Source of the DNA: Bdellovibrionia bacterium
GTDB lineage: Bacteria; Bdellovibrionota; Bdellovibrionia; Bdellovibrionales; JAGQZY01
NCBI GenBank assembly: GCA_030424715.1
Contig: JAUHWH010000008.1
Location: 79,665-143,664 of the forward strand
Length of the DNA: 64,000 nt
Reading direction: 5' to 3'
A program made the position numbers and the translations under genes. The stretch's first letter is position 1. Every line of letters starts with the position of its first letter. The notes under the pieces are model-generated. The model worked only from the letters and a program-made list of their open reading frames with translations. It ran no database searches and was not told the origin of the DNA. Of this stretch, positions 30,242-40,401 are shown piece after piece.

Positions 30242-30703
30242 CTATTTAGTCTCGGGTGCTCGAATCATTTTTCGTACCTCATCAACGTGTTCCACTTCGT
30301 TTCGTACAAACTCTCGGGCCATTTCTTCTAAGGCAATATCACCCATCTCTGTAGCAACATCGACAAGCTTCTTATAAAGGGCCACTGCTCCCTCTTCGTG
30401 CTTGAGGCTTTCATGCAAGAGCTGCAAAATAGAATGGTCTCCGGATTCTGAAATCTTGGGCGCCACCATGGTCGGATGCCCACCTAGGGAGGTGATCTTT
30501 TCTCCGATGGTTGTGGCGTGGGTCATGGACTCTGTCGCATTCGAGCGAAACCAACTCTGAATGGGAATACGATTGTACCCCATAACCATAAAAGAAAAAT
30601 GCAAGTACTGATTAATACCCGCCACCTCAACTTGATAGATCTCGTTGAGCAGCTCTAGTACATCTTTATTTTGGTAGGTCTTTTCGTTCAAGCTCATTGG
30701 CAA
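30242..30703 (-). CDS. bfr: Bacterioferritin
   Basis: 'VLELLNEIYQVEVAGINQYLHFSFMVMGY', 'ESMTHATTIGEKITSLGGHP'. Confidence 0.9.
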   Translation of the reverse strand: MPMSLNEKTYQNKDVLELLNEIYQVEVAGINQYLHFSFMVMGYNRIPIQSWFRSNATESMTHATTIGEKITSLGGHPTMVAPKISESGDHSILQLLHESLKHEEGAVALYKKLVDVATEMGDIALEEMAREFVRNEVEHVDEVRKMIRAPETK

Positions 30704-30804
30704 CTCCCCTTCATGGATGACTTAAGGGCATTAAAGAGAATAGCCAGCACACTGTCAAGCCGTCATCATTCAATGAAACATCGGCGAGGAACAATGCGGC
30801 CACT

Positions 30805-31848
30805 CTAGCGAACGCTGACGGGTTGCTCTCTCAGCAAGGCCAACACCTGTTGCTGGCGCGCGATCAACTCATCGATGGCGCTGGGACTGAGCTCTCCTTG
30901 CAAAACTTTACGAATCAGCCCCGGGGTTGTGGCTTTAAGGTTTCCATGGAATGCCAGGCTCACCTGACTAAGATTTAGGTCCCTGGCCGCCGGCTGACTG
31001 CCTGGCCGCTGATTGAAGTGAAAAAAAGAACCATTCTCAATAGCCCAAACCCCGCTGGTGTTCACAACTCGAGTGTCCTGCCCGCGCTTCCCATTGTGAA
31101 TGATATAATCAAACACCGAAAGATCGGCGAGGCTTCGCATCAAGCCCTCCTGCCCCGTGGGAACCGACGCTTCATCAAGGCGTGCGCCTTCAACGAAGAC
31201 CTGTAAAGTCCCCGCAACACCATTCAATGAGCGACGCAACGTCATCGGCACTAGGTTTAAGCCGAACAGGCGCGAAAGTTTAGACGCAGCCACCTCAGCT
31301 CCAGGGTTGATAAGAGGAGCCCCCTCCCCCGCCTTCTGAACACCTTGCTCGTGGCGATAGTCGGGCTTGAAGATGGCTCTGACTCCAGAATCAAATTCCA
31401 CGAGAAAAACTTCGGCACCATCTGAGTCGCGCAGGCCCTTTGGATAACCTTCTTTAAGAGGAGCTCGTTCCAAGGTTTTACGAAGCACGCGATTGATGAA
31501 GAATTGCAAATCAAACAAGCCTTTGTCTCCAGCCAGGCGCGCCGCCTCTGGCCACTGGCGACTCTCAACAGCTTTATGAATGTCATATTGGAAGCCCTGA
31601 CTGGTCTGAGCTTTTAACGAAATAATCTCACCCTCAAGAAAAAAGCGGTCTTTGAACACCTGGGAACAAAAGGACTGAGCGAACGTATTTGGAGTGAACA
31701 ATCCCAACCCAAGCAGCAAACTAAAGAGCAATATCCCTCTCCTGAACCCGACCCCCTTCTTTTCCGTGAAAGACCGGCAAGTTTCGTGAGGAAGATCGCC
31801 CTGATTTCTTTTACACTTTCCAAGAAAAACTAACATCTCTGGTATCAT
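30805..31848 (-). CDS. Secreted FAM20/HipA-fold-like protein with altered catalytic motif
   Basis: Signal-like 'GILLFSLLLGLGLFTPNTFAQ'; 'VRAIFKPDYR', 'EVAASKLSRLFGLNLVPMT', 'FDYIIHNGKRGQDTRVVNTSGVWAIENGSFF'. Confidence 0.65.
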   Translation of the reverse strand: MIPEMLVFLGKCKRNQGDLPHETCRSFTEKKGVGFRRGILLFSLLLGLGLFTPNTFAQSFCSQVFKDRFFLEGEIISLKAQTSQGFQYDIHKAVESRQWPEAARLAGDKGLFDLQFFINRVLRKTLERAPLKEGYPKGLRDSDGAEVFLVEFDSGVRAIFKPDYRHEQGVQKAGEGAPLINPGAEVAASKLSRLFGLNLVPMTLRRSLNGVAGTLQVFVEGARLDEASVPTGQEGLMRSLADLSVFDYIIHNGKRGQDTRVVNTSGVWAIENGSFFHFNQRPGSQPAARDLNLSQVSLAFHGNLKATTPGLIRKVLQGELSPSAIDELIARQQQVLALLREQPVSVR

Positions 31849-31932
31849 ACAACGCCTTGACCAGTTTGGCGGCTACAAGTCTGAAGACTATAGAATTTAC
31901 AGAAGATCAAAGAGTCGCTGGCTAAGATTTAA

Positions 31933-32442
31933 TCAGTTGCCGGGGCCTCTGATAACAATCGCCGGGATACCAGCAACGGTAGTGCCAGCCGGCACGCCCT
32001 TTGTCACCACAGAGTTGGCTCCCACTCGCACACCGTCACCCAAGGCCACGGGTCCTAAAATTTTGGCTCCGGCACCGACCATCACCCCGTGCCCTAAGGT
32101 GGGATGTCGTTTTTCTTGGCTAATACTGACGCCACCGAGAGTCACTCCGTGATAGACGACACAATCGTCGCCAACCTCTGCGGTCTCTCCGATAACAACT
32201 CCCGCTCCGTGATCGATCACAAAACGTTTGCCAATTTGAGCCCCCGGATGAATCTCGATGAGAGTTAACACACGTGAAACTTCAGACACCAGTCGCGCCA
32301 AGAAAAACAGCTTCATTTTGTAGAGAAGGTGAGCCCCCCGGTGAAAAAACATGGCTCTTGGGCCGGGGTAGAGGAGGATCACTTCTAACAACGATCGTGC
32401 CGCTGGGTCATAATTTTTGTAGGCTTTTAAAAAGTCGATCAT
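31933..32442 (-). CDS. cysE: Serine O-acetyltransferase
   Basis: '[43 protein letters not shown]' left-handed beta-helix. Confidence 0.93.
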   Translation of the reverse strand: MIDFLKAYKNYDPAARSLLEVILLYPGPRAMFFHRGAHLLYKMKLFFLARLVSEVSRVLTLIEIHPGAQIGKRFVIDHGAGVVIGETAEVGDDCVVYHGVTLGGVSISQEKRHPTLGHGVMVGAGAKILGPVALGDGVRVGANSVVTKGVPAGTTVAGIPAIVIRGPGN

Positions 32443-33407
32443 TCTTCAGTTTTCTTAAAATTGTCTTTAAAGAAATGTCTCCCGTACAGTTGATTAAAAG
32501 ACGTCCATAGTTCATCCCCAGAATTGTCTTGATTCATAAACTGGGTGATGGAATCGATCTTGCTGTCCAAGTCATCGATCATCCAAACCACGTAGGCTTC
32601 TAAAAGCATTGGAACTTTTGGAGACCCGTACTCAAGACGGCCATGATGACTCAACACAATATGCTTAAGGATGACGATTTGCTCTTCTGGGAAGCCCAGG
32701 ATTTGAGAAGCTTTGCGCTCGACAAGTTCGGCAGACATCACAAGATGCCCCACAAGCCTCCCCTTGTCAGTGTAACGGATGCCCTTGTTGGTCCACTCCA
32801 GCTCCCAAATTTTACCGATGTCGTGAAAGATGGCACCAAACAATAAAAGGTCAAAATTCATATGGGTGTATTGCTGGCTAACGAACACCATTAGCTTACT
32901 GATGGACAAAATATGCTCAATAAGACCACCCACTTTAACATGATGGATAGACTTCGCGGCGGGAGATGACAAAAGCTTTTCTTTTATTTGTGGATCATTC
33001 AGTGTGCTTAGCAATAGCTGTTTAATATGGGGAGACTTTACAGACTCCACGATTTGCAACAGCTCTTGCAACACTTCTTCAGGGGCGCGACCAATCTCTC
33101 CGACATAGTCTTCAAAGTTCACTTTTTGATCTTTGATGGGATCAATTTTGTGGATCACTATTTGCTTTTTATTTTGGAAAAGCTGAACCATCCCCTTCAC
33201 GATGACGATGTCCCCTGATTGGAAAGAATTGTTCATTCTCTCGATGTTGTCCCAGATTTTGGCGTCCACACTGCCACTTCGGTCGCTCAGATGAAGGGAA
33301 ATGTACTGGTTGCCTTTTTTGTCCGTTAGCAAAACTTTATTTTTGGCTAAAAACGTGGAGTGCAGGCTCTGTTTTTCTTTGAGATCAGTGACAAATAGTT
33401 TTTCCAT
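32439..33407 (-). CDS. OB-fold + HD-domain 3'-5' exoribonuclease YhaM-like
   Basis: N-terminal OB '[19 protein letters not shown]', HD '[14 protein letters not shown]...[10 protein letters not shown]'. Confidence 0.88.
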   Translation of the reverse strand: MEKLFVTDLKEKQSLHSTFLAKNKVLLTDKKGNQYISLHLSDRSGSVDAKIWDNIERMNNSFQSGDIVIVKGMVQLFQNKKQIVIHKIDPIKDQKVNFEDYVGEIGRAPEEVLQELLQIVESVKSPHIKQLLLSTLNDPQIKEKLLSSPAAKSIHHVKVGGLIEHILSISKLMVFVSQQYTHMNFDLLLFGAIFHDIGKIWELEWTNKGIRYTDKGRLVGHLVMSAELVERKASQILGFPEEQIVILKHIVLSHHGRLEYGSPKVPMLLEAYVVWMIDDLDSKIDSITQFMNQDNSGDELWTSFNQLYGRHFFKDNFKKTEE

Positions 33408-33413
33408 TGAATC

Positions 33414-34103
33414 CTATGACTTTTTGCAATTGAAATTGGGGTAGCGTGAGTCTTTCAAGCGAATATAGCCCAAGAACAAGCGCTCATCAACCAACTGAAA
33501 AAAGATGAAGGTTCCTGCCATCAGATGTAAATAATGACGCCGAGACGAGGTGACGCGCAACCCAGCGTCACCCACAAATTCATCCATCTTTTCAGAGAGA
33601 TCATATATTTGCCCACAGCCGTTGCCCCAGGAGTCCCCGTTGACGGTCTTACCAGGTGAGTCACTGACGTAGAGTAAATGATAAAGTCCCTCATGTTTGA
33701 ACTGGGGGGAGAAACGCATTTTGAAGCGACCACGCCCCACCACATAATCAAAGAGATCGACGGCGCCGCCGCCTTCGACAAAGAGTAATCGGTGATTCTT
33801 GCGATCTTTCAGCACCAAATGATCTTCTGAAAAAAGCTCATACTGAATGGCTATGGGCAGTAACGAGAAATCTTCGATGATGGTTTCTTTGACACCATCT
33901 TTTCGAAGGACGTCCTTGACCACTTCCCAGAGCTTCCGAGGCACTTGGATGTTTTGGTAGTTAAAAGGCATCTGTTGAAAAACCCAGCGAGATTCTTCGG
34001 CAGCCTCTTCTTCGCTCTCCATCTCTTGAGCCAAGACAGGGCTTTGAAAAAGCATTACAATAAGAAGAACGAAAACAGCTTTTGTTTTTAACATGGCATT
34101 CAT
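33414..34103 (-). CDS. Hypothetical secreted protein
   Basis: Signal peptide 'AVFVLLIVMLFQSPVLAQ'. Confidence 0.65.
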   Translation of the reverse strand: MNAMLKTKAVFVLLIVMLFQSPVLAQEMESEEEAAEESRWVFQQMPFNYQNIQVPRKLWEVVKDVLRKDGVKETIIEDFSLLPIAIQYELFSEDHLVLKDRKNHRLLFVEGGGAVDLFDYVVGRGRFKMRFSPQFKHEGLYHLLYVSDSPGKTVNGDSWGNGCGQIYDLSEKMDEFVGDAGLRVTSSRRHYLHLMAGTFIFFQLVDERLFLGYIRLKDSRYPNFNCKKS

Positions 34104-34122
34104 AAGATGACCCTTCTCCTAC

Positions 34123-35850
34123 TTAAAAATTTCTTCTGAGTTTCAACAAGGGAGCGAAGTTGGGAGATATTCCCAACCCAAGGTGCACGGACCGTTGACT
34201 GCTCCCACGGTCTTTCTCGTACATAAGCTCGCTGTTCCCCCAGTGAGAGTACAACAAAGATATTCTTTTTGCATGCTTCCCTCTGAAAATGGCTTGGGCA
34301 CAGTTCAAATCAGACGCGATAAGACACCCTCGCAAGATGGTTTCAACCATGGGCTGCTTCTGGTCCACCTGGTCGACGAAACCCAGGGCATTTTTAGCTT
34401 GAGAGACGTCATTGAGCTTCAGCAAGGTCGAGGCATATAGGGCCTGTAAAACACCATCATCATTTTTTTGCGACAATAGATTTTCAAAAATCTTTTTCGC
34501 ATCTAAAGTTCGTCCAACTTTCAACAAACAAAAACCATCGAGCATCTTTTGACTGTACTCCGTTAGCTTGCTGTTTAGCTTTTTACAGAGTGGGTAGTAG
34601 TCCACCCAATTGAAACTTTGAAAATCGATCAGCGTATCGTGAACATGCAATCGCGTCAGTTCGAAGTCGACTCGTAAAAAATTATTCACCATGACCGTGA
34701 TATTCTCCGCCGGCCCACCCAACTGGGCATTAATGACAGCCACGAGAAAGAGAACTTCCTGGCGAAAATCAGAAAATTTTTGTGCGTATTGATCGGTGAC
34801 GGACAAAGCTTCTTTCAATACTTTCTCGTTGTTTTGATTCAAGCCTTGTTCGCTCAAGGAGCGAACATAAAAGTAATGAGCCACAGCTTCATCAGGATGC
34901 TCGGAAACCACCTGGCGCATTAAGGCCACCGCCTCATCATACTTTTTTAGCTTCATGAGAACCTGAGCCTTATTCAAACGTGCTGGAAGAAACTGATCAT
35001 CCGATTGCAGAGCAGAGTCGTAAGACACAAGGGCTTCGGCATAGCGTTGCCTATAGGCAAAGGACAGGCCAATGATGTTTTGGGCCATTTTTTTGACTGA
35101 CTTATGCCGAGTGGTAGCGACGAGTTTCTCTAAGCTAACCTGGGCCTGGTCGAACTGACCATCGAACTGAATGGATAGGGGCGACATTTCAAGCAACAGG
35201 TTGGGGTCCGTTGGTGAAATGTTCGAGGCTGTCGTGAAGTTTTGCAGAGCCTTTTGATACTCCCCGACCTTCAAAGCATCGAGTGCCACGTCGGTGAGTT
35301 GATCATAAGCCGATATCTTCTGCTCAATCATTCGTTTTTGTTTGAACTCCAAAACCAAGTATGAGGCACCGCCAATGACGAGGACCAAAAACGAAATAAA
35401 AAAGGTGGATGAAAAACGACTTTTCTTGCGGCTCAGAGGCAAGCCCCGCTCTTGCGGCAAAAATCCTCCACGCTGAGTTCTGTCGCCGGGATACTCTGGT
35501 AACGAAGGTTGCGGGCGCCCTAAGGAGTCGTCACCTCCGGATTCACTATCACTGTCGGCTTGCCCCACAGAGACCGTTTGGGTGCGAGTCAGCTCTTGGG
35601 TCTTGGTCCCAAGATCGAGAGTTCCGGTCATTGTTTCTTCACGCTGTTGGTAAGTGGTGGCCTTTAGCTTTTCAATAGCCGCTGCAAACAACGAATGATC
35701 TTTTATCGGGCGCCACCGCTCGAGAGGCCCCTTTATTTCATCTAGGAGATGAACCTCACCATTGAATATGTTCTCGACGACCGTGTCGAACTCGTAGGGC
35801 CCGAGAATGGAATCACTGGATTTTACTAACCATTTTTTTTCCTTAATCAT
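34123..35850 (-). CDS. TPR-repeat membrane protein with GYF_2-like N-terminal domain
   Basis: N-terminal 'KKWLVKSSDSILGPYEFDTVVENIFNGEV', TM 'FFISFLVLVIGGASYLVL', TPR repeats. Confidence 0.8.
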   Translation of the reverse strand: MIKEKKWLVKSSDSILGPYEFDTVVENIFNGEVHLLDEIKGPLERWRPIKDHSLFAAAIEKLKATTYQQREETMTGTLDLGTKTQELTRTQTVSVGQADSDSESGGDDSLGRPQPSLPEYPGDRTQRGGFLPQERGLPLSRKKSRFSSTFFISFLVLVIGGASYLVLEFKQKRMIEQKISAYDQLTDVALDALKVGEYQKALQNFTTASNISPTDPNLLLEMSPLSIQFDGQFDQAQVSLEKLVATTRHKSVKKMAQNIIGLSFAYRQRYAEALVSYDSALQSDDQFLPARLNKAQVLMKLKKYDEAVALMRQVVSEHPDEAVAHYFYVRSLSEQGLNQNNEKVLKEALSVTDQYAQKFSDFRQEVLFLVAVINAQLGGPAENITVMVNNFLRVDFELTRLHVHDTLIDFQSFNWVDYYPLCKKLNSKLTEYSQKMLDGFCLLKVGRTLDAKKIFENLLSQKNDDGVLQALYASTLLKLNDVSQAKNALGFVDQVDQKQPMVETILRGCLIASDLNCAQAIFRGKHAKRISLLYSHWGNSELMYEKDRGSSQRSVHLGLGISPNFAPLLKLRRNF

Positions 35851-35862
35851 GCCCTACCTTTG

Positions 35863-37371
35863 CTAATGTCGAAAATGACGAGTCCCCGTAAACACCATGG
35901 GAATACCTAGCTCTTTGGCCTTCGCAATCACAGCGTCATCTTTTATCGAGCCCCCAGGCTGAATGATTGCTTTTACTCCGTGTTGTGCCGCCAGCTCAAT
36001 AGAGTCGGGAAAGGGAAAAAAAGCGTCACTCGCTAGAAACTTATCAGACTGTTCTGGATGAAATTTAGCCGCTCTTCCGAAAGCTTGTTCCACGGCGTCC
36101 ACCCGGTTCACCTGCCCCATGCCAAGGCCTAAGGTTTGATCGACTCCCGTAACGGCAATCGCATTACTCTTTAAACAGGCACAGACTCGCCAAGCGAAAC
36201 TCAGAGCCTTCCAGTCGACAGGAGACAGTTCTCCAGAAACCAATTTCCAGTTATCGGAGTGACCGGCCACGCGATCCTGATCTTGCGTCAAATAACCGCC
36301 CAGCACTGTTCGAAACTGAGTCTCAGTATGCAAGGACTCCTGTAATAGGTTTGGCCAAATCAAAACCCGCAAATTCTTTTTTGCCGCCAAAAGCTCTTTG
36401 GCTTCGGGACTGATACTTGGTGCAACGATACACTCTAGAAATAAAGCACTCAGCTGTCTGGCGCAGGCGCCATCGATTTCACGGTTGAGAGCAATGATCC
36501 CCCCAAAAACACTCACAGGGTCCGCCTTTAGAGACTTCTCCAGGGCTGAGGCGATTGTGGCATCGCTGGCAACACCACAGGGATTGTTGTGCTTTACCGA
36601 GATCACTGTGATCTCATCTTGAAACTGCCGAAGGGCCTGTACGGCTGCGTCGAGGTCTAATAGGTTATTGTAAGACAACTCTTTACCCTGCAAAATTTCA
36701 GCCTCATGCAAGCCCTGCCCCTCGCCCTTGAACCAAGCGGCACTTTGACTGGGGTTCTCACCATAACGCAGAGTTTTGTGCAAAGTCCCGTGCAACCCAT
36801 GGGTTGTTGAGTCCATTAAATAGTCGGCAATATGTCGGTCATAGTCGCTGACATGGTCAAACACCTTGGCGGCTAATTTTTTTCGACTCTGGTGATCGAT
36901 CTCTTTGGTTTTTTGCACCCACTGATAATCCTCGGGGTCACAAACCACGGTGACACTATCAAAGTTTTTTGCAGAGGCTCTTAGCAAAGTGGGACCACCG
37001 ATATCGACCAGCTCAACCATCTCGGATTCCGAGTGATCTTTCTTCAGCCCCTCTTTGAAGGGATAGAGATTGACGACAACAAGATCAAAGGCCTCGAGGC
37101 CGTATTCACGCAACAAGGCTTGATCCTCTGGATTGTCGGCCCGCTGTAAAATGGGCATATGGATGTTGGGATGAAGGGTTTTTACCCGCCCCCCCATCAC
37201 TTCAGGGAACCCGGTCTGATCTTTGACACGAACGACCTGAAAGCCCCTTTCCTCTAGGTAGGAGGCCGTTCCTCCCGATGAGACAATACGCATGCCCTGA
37301 TTCGCATAGGGACGCAAAAATTCTTCTAAACCGACTTTGTTGGAGACACTGACAAGGGCATTTTTAAACAT
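35863..37371 (-). CDS. purH: Bifunctional AICAR formyltransferase/IMP cyclohydrolase
   Basis: 'LVSVSNKVGLEEFLRPYANQGMRIVSSGGTASYL', 'GRVKTLHPNIHMPIL', 'SVKHNNPCGVA', 'KFLASDAFFPFPDSIE'. Confidence 0.96.
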   Translation of the reverse strand: MFKNALVSVSNKVGLEEFLRPYANQGMRIVSSGGTASYLEERGFQVVRVKDQTGFPEVMGGRVKTLHPNIHMPILQRADNPEDQALLREYGLEAFDLVVVNLYPFKEGLKKDHSESEMVELVDIGGPTLLRASAKNFDSVTVVCDPEDYQWVQKTKEIDHQSRKKLAAKVFDHVSDYDRHIADYLMDSTTHGLHGTLHKTLRYGENPSQSAAWFKGEGQGLHEAEILQGKELSYNNLLDLDAAVQALRQFQDEITVISVKHNNPCGVASDATIASALEKSLKADPVSVFGGIIALNREIDGACARQLSALFLECIVAPSISPEAKELLAAKKNLRVLIWPNLLQESLHTETQFRTVLGGYLTQDQDRVAGHSDNWKLVSGELSPVDWKALSFAWRVCACLKSNAIAVTGVDQTLGLGMGQVNRVDAVEQAFGRAAKFHPEQSDKFLASDAFFPFPDSIELAAQHGVKAIIQPGGSIKDDAVIAKAKELGIPMVFTGTRHFRH

Positions 37372-37381
37372 GGGCTCTTCC

Positions 37382-38758
37382 TTAGAAATTAATTCGCGAT
37401 AGGAGCACTTTTATATCGTCGTTGGTCAGGAAGAGTCCAGCCCCAATAAAACTTGACGCATTATCATTCCCATTGGCGAAAATATACTGTTGGCCACCCA
37501 CCACGTACATGCCCTTAAAAAAGCTGTAACGGAGGTAAGCTCGCACATTGGGCGTGTCAAAATCAAAGGCGTCGAAGGAGAAGCGCATTTGGTTTCGGTA
37601 AAAATTGTACTCCAGACCGACACCACCACGACTCTCCATCATGCCGCCCTTGATCGTCCAATTGTAAAACTTTTTACCGAAGAGGGCGGTTAACCGAAGT
37701 TGAAAATCATTCGCGGTTTCTTGCACCGTCACAGTGGGCTGCCCACCATCAACGACATTGGTCTGAGTTTGACGAGTGATCACTCCGTCAGGTGACGTGA
37801 TTCCAGCCACTTCATAAAAGCGATCCAGCCCCGGTTGAATCCGAATTCCTATGTAGGACCGAACGCCATCACCGTTGGTTAAAACGTGAGAGTAGTAGTC
37901 AAAGCTCGTTTGAATTTTAGAACCGGCATCGATAAAACTATTAATCCCAGCGATGGCGGTGTTGAGTTCTTCCACCGTCTCTTCATCGTTAACCAAGCGA
38001 CCGATCGTTCCTTCACCGCGATTGATTTTGCCTGAAATATCATCAATATTGCCGAGCGCACTTTCTAAGCGCATCATCGAGCTGTTGAAACGAGCCTGAA
38101 AGCCCTCTTGGCTCTCATCATTGATCAGGTCGTCGAGCGTGCCAGTGACATTGTTGAGGTGGTCAATCAACTCGGCCACTTCGTCTTTTTTACTGCCAAC
38201 CAGCTGAGAAAGATCGTTGGTCAAGGTCTCGATATTTTTAACAATTTTCCCGATGGGTTTGGCATCATCGCCTTCGGTGGCGTCGCGAATATTATTCACA
38301 ACTTCACCCAGTGACTTGGTGATTTTACTGACTTCCGTCACCAATCGATCAATCGAGGCATTGTCATCAACCACGATAATTTGTTCGCGATCTTTTAAGA
38401 CGGGATCGTTCATGGAACCAGGAATAATTTCGACATGCTTGTCGCCCAAAATCCCGTTGGCTCGGATCTCAATTTTTGCCGATTGTGTGATGACCACGTC
38501 TGGTCGGATGGCCATTTCGACAATGGCTTTGCCTTGGCTCAACTTAATGTCCTCGATCATGCCCACTCGAATACCGGCAACATTCACAGGGCTCTTTTTG
38601 ATCAGCCCCCCGGCATTTTCAATTTCAAACCAGACTCTTTTGGTGCCACCCATAAAATTCGGGCTCTCGGAAACTCGCATCGACATGACTCCGACTAATG
38701 TCGCAACCACGATAACCATCAAGCCCACTTTAAATTCGGGTGTTCCCAATAAATTCAT
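37382..38758 (-). CDS. MCE-domain (MlaD-like) protein with C-terminal beta-barrel-like domain
   Basis: MCE 'RVWFEIENAGGLIKKSPVNVAGIRVGMIEDIKLSQG'; C-terminal amphipathic strands ending 'IKVLLSRINF*'. Confidence 0.85.
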   Translation of the reverse strand: MNLLGTPEFKVGLMVIVVATLVGVMSMRVSESPNFMGGTKRVWFEIENAGGLIKKSPVNVAGIRVGMIEDIKLSQGKAIVEMAIRPDVVITQSAKIEIRANGILGDKHVEIIPGSMNDPVLKDREQIIVVDDNASIDRLVTEVSKITKSLGEVVNNIRDATEGDDAKPIGKIVKNIETLTNDLSQLVGSKKDEVAELIDHLNNVTGTLDDLINDESQEGFQARFNSSMMRLESALGNIDDISGKINRGEGTIGRLVNDEETVEELNTAIAGINSFIDAGSKIQTSFDYYSHVLTNGDGVRSYIGIRIQPGLDRFYEVAGITSPDGVITRQTQTNVVDGGQPTVTVQETANDFQLRLTALFGKKFYNWTIKGGMMESRGGVGLEYNFYRNQMRFSFDAFDFDTPNVRAYLRYSFFKGMYVVGGQQYIFANGNDNASSFIGAGLFLTNDDIKVLLSRINF

Positions 38759-39516
38759 TTCTTATTCACTCCTTTAGAAACAAAACGAGCCACTAAAGGG
38801 TTATCGGATTCCAGAAAAACTTTTGGAGGGCCATGGAGTAAAACTTTGCCGCTGTCTAACATTGCTACATAATCTCCGATGCGAAAAGCTGCGTGTAAGT
38901 CATGGGACACCACCAATGACGCAGTGTCCTCTTTATGATTATGCGTGCTCAAGATCAGATTATCCACCATTTCCGTTAAAATGGGATCAAGGCCAGTCGT
39001 TGGTTCGTCATAAATCAGAATATCTGGATCAAGGGCGAGGGCTCGCGCCAGGCCACAGCGCTTTCTCATCCCACCTGAAACCTCACCAGGCAATTTGTTG
39101 TAGTGCTTCTCATCGAGCCCGGACTGCTTTAGTTTTTCAAAAGCCATCTCTTTAATCTGAGACTTTGATAGGTCTTTGCGATGCTCTTTTAAGGGGAACT
39201 GCACATTCTCTAAAACCGTCATATCATCGAACAAAGCCGCGTACTGAAAGAGGACCCCAAAGTGCTTACGCATTTTGATGGTCTCTTCGTCTCCCATACT
39301 GGCGATGTCCTTGCCCAAAACCTTTATTTGCCCCGAAGTTGGCTTCAAAAGACCTAATATGTGTTTTAAAAGAACACTTTTGCCCGTCCCACTAAAGCCA
39401 ATGATGACAGTGATTTTACCTTTGGGCACCTTCAGGTTGATCCCGTTTAGAACATAGTCGCCTTCAGAGAAAGACTTTTTAACATCAATTATTTCAATCG
39501 CATTTTCTTGGGCCAT
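38755..39516 (-). CDS. ABC transporter ATP-binding protein, MlaF-like
   Basis: Walker A 'GFSGTGKSVLLK', signature 'VSGGMRKR', Walker B 'DILIYDEPTTGLDP'. Confidence 0.93.
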   Translation of the reverse strand: MAQENAIEIIDVKKSFSEGDYVLNGINLKVPKGKITVIIGFSGTGKSVLLKHILGLLKPTSGQIKVLGKDIASMGDEETIKMRKHFGVLFQYAALFDDMTVLENVQFPLKEHRKDLSKSQIKEMAFEKLKQSGLDEKHYNKLPGEVSGGMRKRCGLARALALDPDILIYDEPTTGLDPILTEMVDNLILSTHNHKEDTASLVVSHDLHAAFRIGDYVAMLDSGKVLLHGPPKVFLESDNPLVARFVSKGVNKK

Positions 39517-39540
39517 GACTGTCTCTGCTGAAAATTAAGG

Positions 39541-40401
39541 TTAGGCTGTCCACTTGTAATAAACTTCAATCAAATTCATTAAAAAGAAATCCAAAATAAT
39601 GATCATCACCATACTGAGAACAACTCCTCGGTTGGTGGCATCCCCCACTCCACGAGCTCCTCCCTTGGTGTTAAAGCCCCGGTAGGTGCATATCAATGAA
39701 AAGACCGCTCCAAAAACAGCGCCCTTGATAAGACCCTCGTTAATATGAGCGGGGTTCAACCACAAGGCTGTCTTGTCCCAGAAGATGGCTTCGTCCATTT
39801 CAAGAACACGGATGCAAAGAAAATAAGAGCCGATCATCGCCACAAAATCAAAGACACCTGTGAGCAACGGCAAGGCGATGATCGAAGCCCAGATACGAGG
39901 AGCCACCAGATATTCTTGGGGCTCAACCCCCATCACTTCAAGAGCGTCGATCTGTTCACTCACTCGCATCGACCCAAGGTTGGCAGCCATCGCCCCACCG
40001 GCGCGGGCCGACACAATCAAGCCGGTAAGAACCGGTCCCAATTCTCGAGCAATCCCCATGGCGACGATAGGGCCTGTCAGACTCGTGGCATTCACCATCT
40101 TAAAGCCGAGGTAGACCTGAAAAGACAAAGCCATCCCGGTGAATGTTCCCGTTAGAACAACAATAAAAATCGATTTGTTGCCGATGAATTCCATTTGCTG
40201 CACAAACTCTTTAAACCGGTAGGGTTTTGAAAAAAAAGTTTTAAGAGAGTAGGCACCAAAAGAAAAAACGTCTCCGACTTCATAGATAAACCCTTCGAAG
40301 GTTTGCCATAAGGTGAGAAAGGCCAAATCGATATAATGATTTACTTTTTGTCGAATCTGCTCAACCACTGCAAACCCCGTAGTCGCGTGGGACTCTCTCA
40401 C
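39541..40401 (-). CDS. ABC transporter permease, MlaE-like
   Basis: 'ARELGPVLTGLIVSARAGGAMAANLGSMRVSEQIDALEVMGVEP'. Confidence 0.94.
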   Translation of the reverse strand: MRESHATTGFAVVEQIRQKVNHYIDLAFLTLWQTFEGFIYEVGDVFSFGAYSLKTFFSKPYRFKEFVQQMEFIGNKSIFIVVLTGTFTGMALSFQVYLGFKMVNATSLTGPIVAMGIARELGPVLTGLIVSARAGGAMAANLGSMRVSEQIDALEVMGVEPQEYLVAPRIWASIIALPLLTGVFDFVAMIGSYFLCIRVLEMDEAIFWDKTALWLNPAHINEGLIKGAVFGAVFSLICTYRGFNTKGGARGVGDATNRGVVLSMVMIIILDFFLMNLIEVYYKWTA

